The translations under genes were made by a program, and so were the position numbers. Below, one piece after another: positions 6,319 to 9,615 of a DNA stretch of 9,615 bases (its first letter is position 1; the number at the start of each line of letters is the position of its first letter). The DNA comes from Bacillota bacterium (GTDB lineage Bacteria > Bacillota > Bacilli > Alicyclobacillales > SLC66): NCBI GenBank assembly GCA_021821225.1, contig JAKACR010000092.1:1-9615 (forward strand). The letters are read 5' to 3'. Below the pieces are notes generated by a model that was not told the DNA's origin, did no database searches, and saw only the letters and a program-made list of their open reading frames with translations.

Positions 6319-6945
6319 ATGCGAAGGAACGCGAAATTTGGGGCGATCGCCCTTGCAACAGTCCTCACAGCGATTCTGTCCTGCGGGTCCGCCTATGCGG
6401 CGACAGGAACCTACACCGTACAATCTGGCGATACACTGTGGCTGCTCTCCCAGAGATTCAATTTTTCGTTGGCTTCCATCGAACAGGCCAATCCGGGCGT
6501 CAATCCGAACGACCTTCTGATCGGCCAGGTGCTCGCACTCCCCGACCAGGCGGCGTCAGGCGGCAACCCCGCGGTTTCAAGCAACGATCTCCTATGGATG
6601 GAGCGGATCATCGCGGCGGAGGCGCAGGGGCAGCCTGTCGGCGCAAAGCTTGCGGTGGGTGCCGTCGTCATGAACCGTCTGCATGCGGGATACGGTCCAT
6701 CGGTACAGAGTGTGATTTTCCAGAGGATAAACGGGATCGCCCAATTCACCAGTGTCGCCAACGGCTGGATCTACAGAGTCCAGCCATCCGCAAGCGATAT
6801 GGCCATCGCGTCGCAGGTATTGTCGGGCACGGATATTTTGCCTGCGGCGCTGGTCTTTTACAATCCTGCGCAAACACCCGCCAACAGTTGGGTACGCCGA
6901 CAGCCCGTCCTGGCGTCATACGGCAGCCTGACCTTCGCGTCCTGA
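6319..6945 (+). CDS. Secreted LysM + SleB-like cell wall hydrolase
   Basis: Exported peptidoglycan hydrolase of the spore cortex-lytic SleB/CwlJ type (Hydrolase_2, PF07486), probably acting on spore cortex or cell wall. ATG 6319 has a perfect AGGAGGGG 5 bases upstream; product 208 aa. Residues 1-27 form a signal peptide (MRRNAKFG, a hydrophobic core, then SAYA before the likely cleavage). Cys22 in ILSC is a poor lipobox, so a lipoprotein is possible but less likely. LysM peptidoglycan-binding domain about 31-75: YTVQSGDTLWLLSQRFN, IEQANPGVNPNDLLIGQVLALP. Catalytic domain about 92-207: RIIAAEAQGQPVGAKLAVGA with the likely catalytic Glu101, then VVMNRLHAGYGPSVQSVIFQ and ALVFYNPAQTPANSW. The usual C-terminal GxHxF is GSLTF here. 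It converges on the heme operon. A germination role is inferred from the family only. Confidence 0.9.
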   Translation: MRRNAKFGAIALATVLTAILSCGSAYAATGTYTVQSGDTLWLLSQRFNFSLASIEQANPGVNPNDLLIGQVLALPDQAASGGNPAVSSNDLLWMERIIAAEAQGQPVGAKLAVGAVVMNRLHAGYGPSVQSVIFQRINGIAQFTSVANGWIYRVQPSASDMAIASQVLSGTDILPAALVFYNPAQTPANSWVRRQPVLASYGSLTFAS

Positions 6946-6999
6946 CCTTGACGCCGGGCGCGGAATGATCGTCGGCAGACTGCAGGACATTTCCGATAA

Positions 7000-7026
7000 A
7001 GCGCTCTGCCGTGCCGGGCAGGCGCT
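7000..7026 (-). terminator. Terminator-like hairpin at the end of the heme operon
   Basis: Read on the minus strand, the hemY stop (TAG, 7029-7027) is followed at once by a hairpin. Arm 7026-7022 (AGCGC) plus 7021-7017 (CTGCC) pairs with 7010-7006 (GGCAG) and 7004-7000 (GCGCT), with a 6-base loop and one bulged base. TTTATC follows. Ten GC-rich pairs with a short T-tract fit a Rho-independent terminator for hemEHY. On the plus strand no T-run follows, so it is unlikely to serve the hydrolase gene. The rest of the convergent gap, 6946-6999, shows nothing. Confidence 0.55.
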
Positions 7027-8490
7027 CTACAGGTTTGACGCAACACCTGCGAACACCTCGCGCGCGGCGTTTTGCGCGCCAGCGATGACATCCGCGATGC
7101 CGACGCCACGATACGCGGCGCCCGCCACGCGAACCGCCGGAAGCTCGGACGCCAGGAGCGCGTCCAGCGCGTCCATGTGCGCAGAGTGCCCCACTCCGTA
7201 CTGCGGCATGGCCTGCTCCCAGCGCGCCATGCGACGGGGAGCGGACGGCCCCGTGTAACCGATCAGAGCGCGCATGTCGCGAGCGGCCGTCGCGGCCAAC
7301 TCGTCATCGCTGCGGGCAAGCATCTCTTCTCCGCCGTCCGCCCGACCGAGAAAACAGCGCAGGATCACTTCCCCGTCAGAACTTGCGTGCGGCCACTTGG
7401 CGGACACCCACGTGCACGCCGTGATCGCCATTCCCTCCGTCCGCGGCACCACAAACCCCGAACCGTCGATCTTATGCGCGATCTCCGCCTCCTGGCAGAC
7501 AAAAGACAGGGATGTCACCGATGTGTAGGGGATGCCGGCGAGCACAGCCGCAACGTTCGGACTATCGCGCAGGATTTCGGCCGCCGCATAGGCGGGCGCC
7601 GCCACGATCACACCGTCACAGACGACATCCCGGAAACTATCGTTGCACCGCAAGGACAACTCATAGCGGCCGTCGGCGCGCCGGCGCAAACCGGTCGCCT
7701 CGGTGTCGAACGCCACCGTGACCGCCGCGTCCTGCAAACGCTGCGCCAGACGCAGGACCAGACTGTCCAGGCCGCCTTTCAGCGTGACAAAGACACTCCC
7801 CGCGCCCGGTTTCCCGGCCGGTCCGCGGGCATGGCTACGGGCGCGCGCCAGCAATTCCGCAAAACCGCGCAGCACGCTGCCGTGTTCGCGCTCGGCCTGG
7901 CGAAATTCCGGAAAGGTGGAGAGCAGACTCATCTCATCCAGCGCTCCACCGTATATGCCGGACAGCACCGCCTCGGCGATGCGATCCACCATCTCATCGC
8001 CGAGTCGTCTGCGCAGCGCCCGCCCGAGCGATTCATCCGAACCGTCCTGCGGCGACCCGTCGGGAAGCGTGAAATCCTGCAGCGCCCGTCGCTTACCCTC
8101 GGCGGAGAGCAGTTCGCACGACTCGATCGCACTCTCTGTAACCGGAATCCCCATGTATGTGCCGGCTGGAAACGGATGCAAAACACCATCCCCGACGATG
8201 TATGTGCGCCGCGCATCCGGACCGGTGCCGACCAGATCATCGCCCAACCCGAGTTCTTCACACAGTTCAGTCGCCGCGCGTTTGCGCGCCAGCATCGAAT
8301 CAGCACCGAGTTCGAGGATCAGGCCGCCTTCGCGTGCCGTGTACAACTTCCCGCCGATTCGCCCGGACTTCTCATACAGCGCAACGCGAACGTCCACTCC
8401 GTTTTCCCGCGCCAGCCTGCTCGCAGTATACGCCGCCGCGAGTCCGGCGATGCCGCCGCCCAGCACCGCAATATGGGATTGTCGCGCCAT
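7027..8490 (-). CDS. hemY: Coproporphyrinogen III oxidase, coproporphyrin-forming (HemY/CgoX)
   Basis: FAD enzyme of the coproporphyrin-dependent heme pathway of Gram-positive bacteria. It removes six electrons from coproporphyrinogen III to give coproporphyrin III, and is historically annotated as protoporphyrinogen oxidase. Product 487 aa (Bacillus about 470). The N-terminal dinucleotide-binding fold is clear: IAVLGGGIAGLAAAY (GxGxxG at 11-16) with Glu40 in VALYEKSGRIGGKL for the ribose. Family segments follow: LELGADSML, YIVGDGVLHPFPAGTYMGIP, RLGDEMVDRIAEAVLSGIYGG, FVTLKGGLDSLVLRL. The C-terminal FAD motif is VRVAGAAYRGVGIADVIAGA. The ATG at 8490 follows GGGGAG by about 10 bases. It lies 42 bases after hemH and closes the operon. 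All motifs are intact. Confidence 0.94.
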   Translation of the reverse strand: MARQSHIAVLGGGIAGLAAAYTASRLARENGVDVRVALYEKSGRIGGKLYTAREGGLILELGADSMLARKRAATELCEELGLGDDLVGTGPDARRTYIVGDGVLHPFPAGTYMGIPVTESAIESCELLSAEGKRRALQDFTLPDGSPQDGSDESLGRALRRRLGDEMVDRIAEAVLSGIYGGALDEMSLLSTFPEFRQAEREHGSVLRGFAELLARARSHARGPAGKPGAGSVFVTLKGGLDSLVLRLAQRLQDAAVTVAFDTEATGLRRRADGRYELSLRCNDSFRDVVCDGVIVAAPAYAAAEILRDSPNVAAVLAGIPYTSVTSLSFVCQEAEIAHKIDGSGFVVPRTEGMAITACTWVSAKWPHASSDGEVILRCFLGRADGGEEMLARSDDELAATAARDMRALIGYTGPSAPRRMARWEQAMPQYGVGHSAHMDALDALLASELPAVRVAGAAYRGVGIADVIAGAQNAAREVFAGVASNL

Positions 8491-8532
8491 GCTTGTCCAA
8501 CTCCCCGCCTTGTGATGGAAATTCCCCGCGTG

Positions 8533-9471
8533 TCAGCAAAAAGCGCCTTCCCGCGCCTCCTCGATCGCATCCGCCAGCGCATTTGCCAGGCCTCCGTCCG
8601 CATTTAAGGACGCGGTCCGCGCAAAGTGCAGACCCAGTCGCCGCGCCTCCGCACTCGCCTCGATATCCAGATCGTAAAGTACCTCCAGGTGATCGGCGAC
8701 AAAGCCGATCGGACAAGACAAAATGGCGCTGCAACCGTCACTCGCCGCCTGACGGAGACCTTCGAGAATGTCCGGGCCGAGCCATCGCTCCTCCGTCCTG
8801 CCCGCACTCTGCCAGTTGAACACCCAGTCGACCGGTCCCATGTCTACGACAAGCGCGCGCACGGTTTCCAGCAACTGTTCAGGATACGGATCTCCCTGCG
8901 CTACGATCCGCTCGGGCAGGCTGTGCGCGGAAAAAATGATACGCACGCGCTCCCGCTGCGCAATGGACAGTGCCGCAAGACCCGCCGCAAGCCGCGCGCG
9001 CAGCGCATCCAGGTACGCGGGCTGCATATGCCACTGACGCACGTGCGCGAAAGAAACGCCGTGCGCAAAACCTGCCTCGGACGCTTCGCGGATGTACATT
9101 CCGACGCTCATGGCAGAGTAATGCGGCGCCAGCACGGCGCTCACGGCGCGCGTGATCCCGGCTTGCGCCATCGCCCGAACCGTGTCGGCGACAAACGGCT
9201 GCGTGTGCTTGAAGCCGACATGCACCCGCCCATCGCCCTGAAGCAACCGGCGCCGACGCAGTTCCGCTTCCAGGGCGTCCGCCTGGGCGCGGGTGATCTC
9301 CCGCAGCGGGGACAGTCCGCCGATTGCCTCGTACCGCGCGAGCAAGTGGGCCAACTGCTCCGGAGCGGGAGACCTGCCGTGCCGGATATGCGTGTAGTAC
9401 GCCTCCACCTCATCCAGACGGGCCGGGGTGCCGTACGCCATCAGCAGGACATGCGGTGTCGGAGCCATCAT
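8533..9471 (-). CDS. hemH: Coproporphyrin III ferrochelatase (HemH/CpfC)
   Basis: Inserts Fe2+ into coproporphyrin III to form coproheme, the step after CgoX in this pathway. The start is ATG 9471, preceded by a strong AAGAGGTGAT site; ATG 9468 next to it is an alternative, and a longer frame up to 9576 would overlap hemE and is rejected. Product 312 aa, matching Bacillus HemH (310). Motifs: LLMAYGTP with Tyr13, the position of the coproheme-ligating Tyr in firmicute enzymes; YYTHIRHGRSP; RYEAIGGLSPL; HYSAMSVGMY; FSAHSLPERI with catalytic His183; GDPYPEQL; WQSAGRTEERWLGPDI; and CPIGFVADHLEVLYDLDIEA with Glu263 as the second metal-site residue. It lies between hemE (34 bases upstream) and hemY. 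Confidence 0.95.
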   Translation of the reverse strand: MMAPTPHVLLMAYGTPARLDEVEAYYTHIRHGRSPAPEQLAHLLARYEAIGGLSPLREITRAQADALEAELRRRRLLQGDGRVHVGFKHTQPFVADTVRAMAQAGITRAVSAVLAPHYSAMSVGMYIREASEAGFAHGVSFAHVRQWHMQPAYLDALRARLAAGLAALSIAQRERVRIIFSAHSLPERIVAQGDPYPEQLLETVRALVVDMGPVDWVFNWQSAGRTEERWLGPDILEGLRQAASDGCSAILSCPIGFVADHLEVLYDLDIEASAEARRLGLHFARTASLNADGGLANALADAIEEAREGAFC

Positions 9472-9486
9472 CGGATCACCTCTTTC

Positions 9487-9517
9487 GGGGACAGAACAGC
9501 GCTGCTTACCCGTCCCC
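9487..9517. promoter_or_regulatory. Inverted repeat between hemE and hemH, beside the hemH ribosome binding site
   Basis: GGGGAC (9487-9492) and GTCCCC (9512-9517) pair around a 19-base loop that itself holds the palindrome CAGCGCTG (9497-9504). On the minus-strand mRNA the hairpin overlaps the hemE stop (9508-9506) and ends a few bases before the hemH ribosome binding site. A second inverted repeat, CCTGTTTGAACAGG, lies just upstream in hemE (9516-9529) and shares two bases with it. Possible roles are translational coupling or mRNA processing within the operon. No T-tract follows, so it is not a terminator. Confidence 0.4.
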
Positions 9518-9615
9518 TGTTTGAACAGGCCCTTCCAGGGAAATGTCGACTCGTTCGGCGCTGTGCTCGTGGACAAAGCGGGTCAGGCGTTCCAGCGTCT
9601 CCACCTCCGCATGGC
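9506..9615 (-). CDS. hemE: Uroporphyrinogen decarboxylase, C-terminal end only
   Basis: Cytoplasmic enzyme that decarboxylates the four acetate groups of uroporphyrinogen III to give coproporphyrinogen III, the substrate of CgoX. Only the last 35 codons are inside the window: HAEVETLERLTRFVHEHSAE then RVDISLEGPVQTGDG and the stop TAA (9508-9506). The H-A-x-V-E-T-L-x-R-L-T-x-F-V-H-E segment matches the usual HemE C-terminus, where VNPETLKRL...FVHEYS-type endings are typical. The position directly upstream of hemH and hemY is the conserved Bacillus hemEHY order, which supports the call despite its short length. The small tail after HSAE is an extension I cannot compare further. The operon promoter must lie outside the window. 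Confidence 0.85.
   Translation of the reverse strand, partial: HAEVETLERLTRFVHEHSAERVDISLEGPVQTGDG

Noticed and set aside
7072..8607. Long plus-strand open frame (511 codons) opposite hemY
   Set aside because: It is a shadow of hemY, whose FAD motifs and operon position are clear. The product is Arg-rich and has no recognisable domain.
8533..9576. Longer version of hemH starting at 9576
   Set aside because: It would overlap the end of hemE; the internal ATG at 9471 has a strong ribosome binding site and gives the exact family length and residue numbering.

Overview
The window looks like chromosomal DNA of a GC-rich, endospore-forming Gram-positive bacterium of the Bacillota. An Alicyclobacillaceae-like host is my guess, from the kind of genes and not from any database search. 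Three things point this way: a bacilliredoxin (a bacillithiol marker), a Spo0E-like phosphatase and a SleB-type spore/cell-wall hydrolase (sporulation markers), and the hemE-hemH-hemY order of the coproporphyrin-dependent heme pathway. Strong AGGAGG-type ribosome binding sites and two TTG starts also fit.

Left part, plus strand, 1-3054: an ABC importer of the NitT/TauT type. A permease made of two fused, homologous halves (5' end cut by the window edge) is followed by an ATPase with an extra C-terminal domain of the AAA-associated type. No substrate-binding protein is visible and the substrate is unknown. Middle, plus strand, 3055-4845: a bacilliredoxin gene and rocD (ornithine aminotransferase, TTG start), 28 bases apart and probably co-transcribed from an extended -10 promoter.

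Then 4846-5888, plus strand: a good sigma-A-type promoter, a 63-residue Spo0E-like protein, and a membrane-anchored GT51 peptidoglycan glycosyltransferase without a transpeptidase domain. The glycosyltransferase departs from consensus at three conserved motif positions, including the second catalytic glutamate. A gap of about 430 bases follows (5889-6318), holding one weak candidate for a small minus-strand gene. Next comes a secreted LysM + SleB-like cell wall hydrolase (6319-6945).

Right part, minus strand, 9615-7027: the heme operon hemE (only its C-terminus is in the window), hemH/cpfC and hemY/cgoX, ending in a GC hairpin directly after the hemY stop. It converges on the cell wall hydrolase gene. 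Together these enzymes carry uroporphyrinogen III to coproheme; the last step (HemQ/ChdC) is not in view.

Most of the window is ordinary core genome. The points most worth a second look are the changed catalytic motifs of the glycosyltransferase, the ABC system with no binding protein in view and a C-terminal ATPase extension, the Spo0E-like/glycosyltransferase pairing, and the possible small gene in the gap. I saw no phage, CRISPR, toxin-antitoxin or intact transposon.
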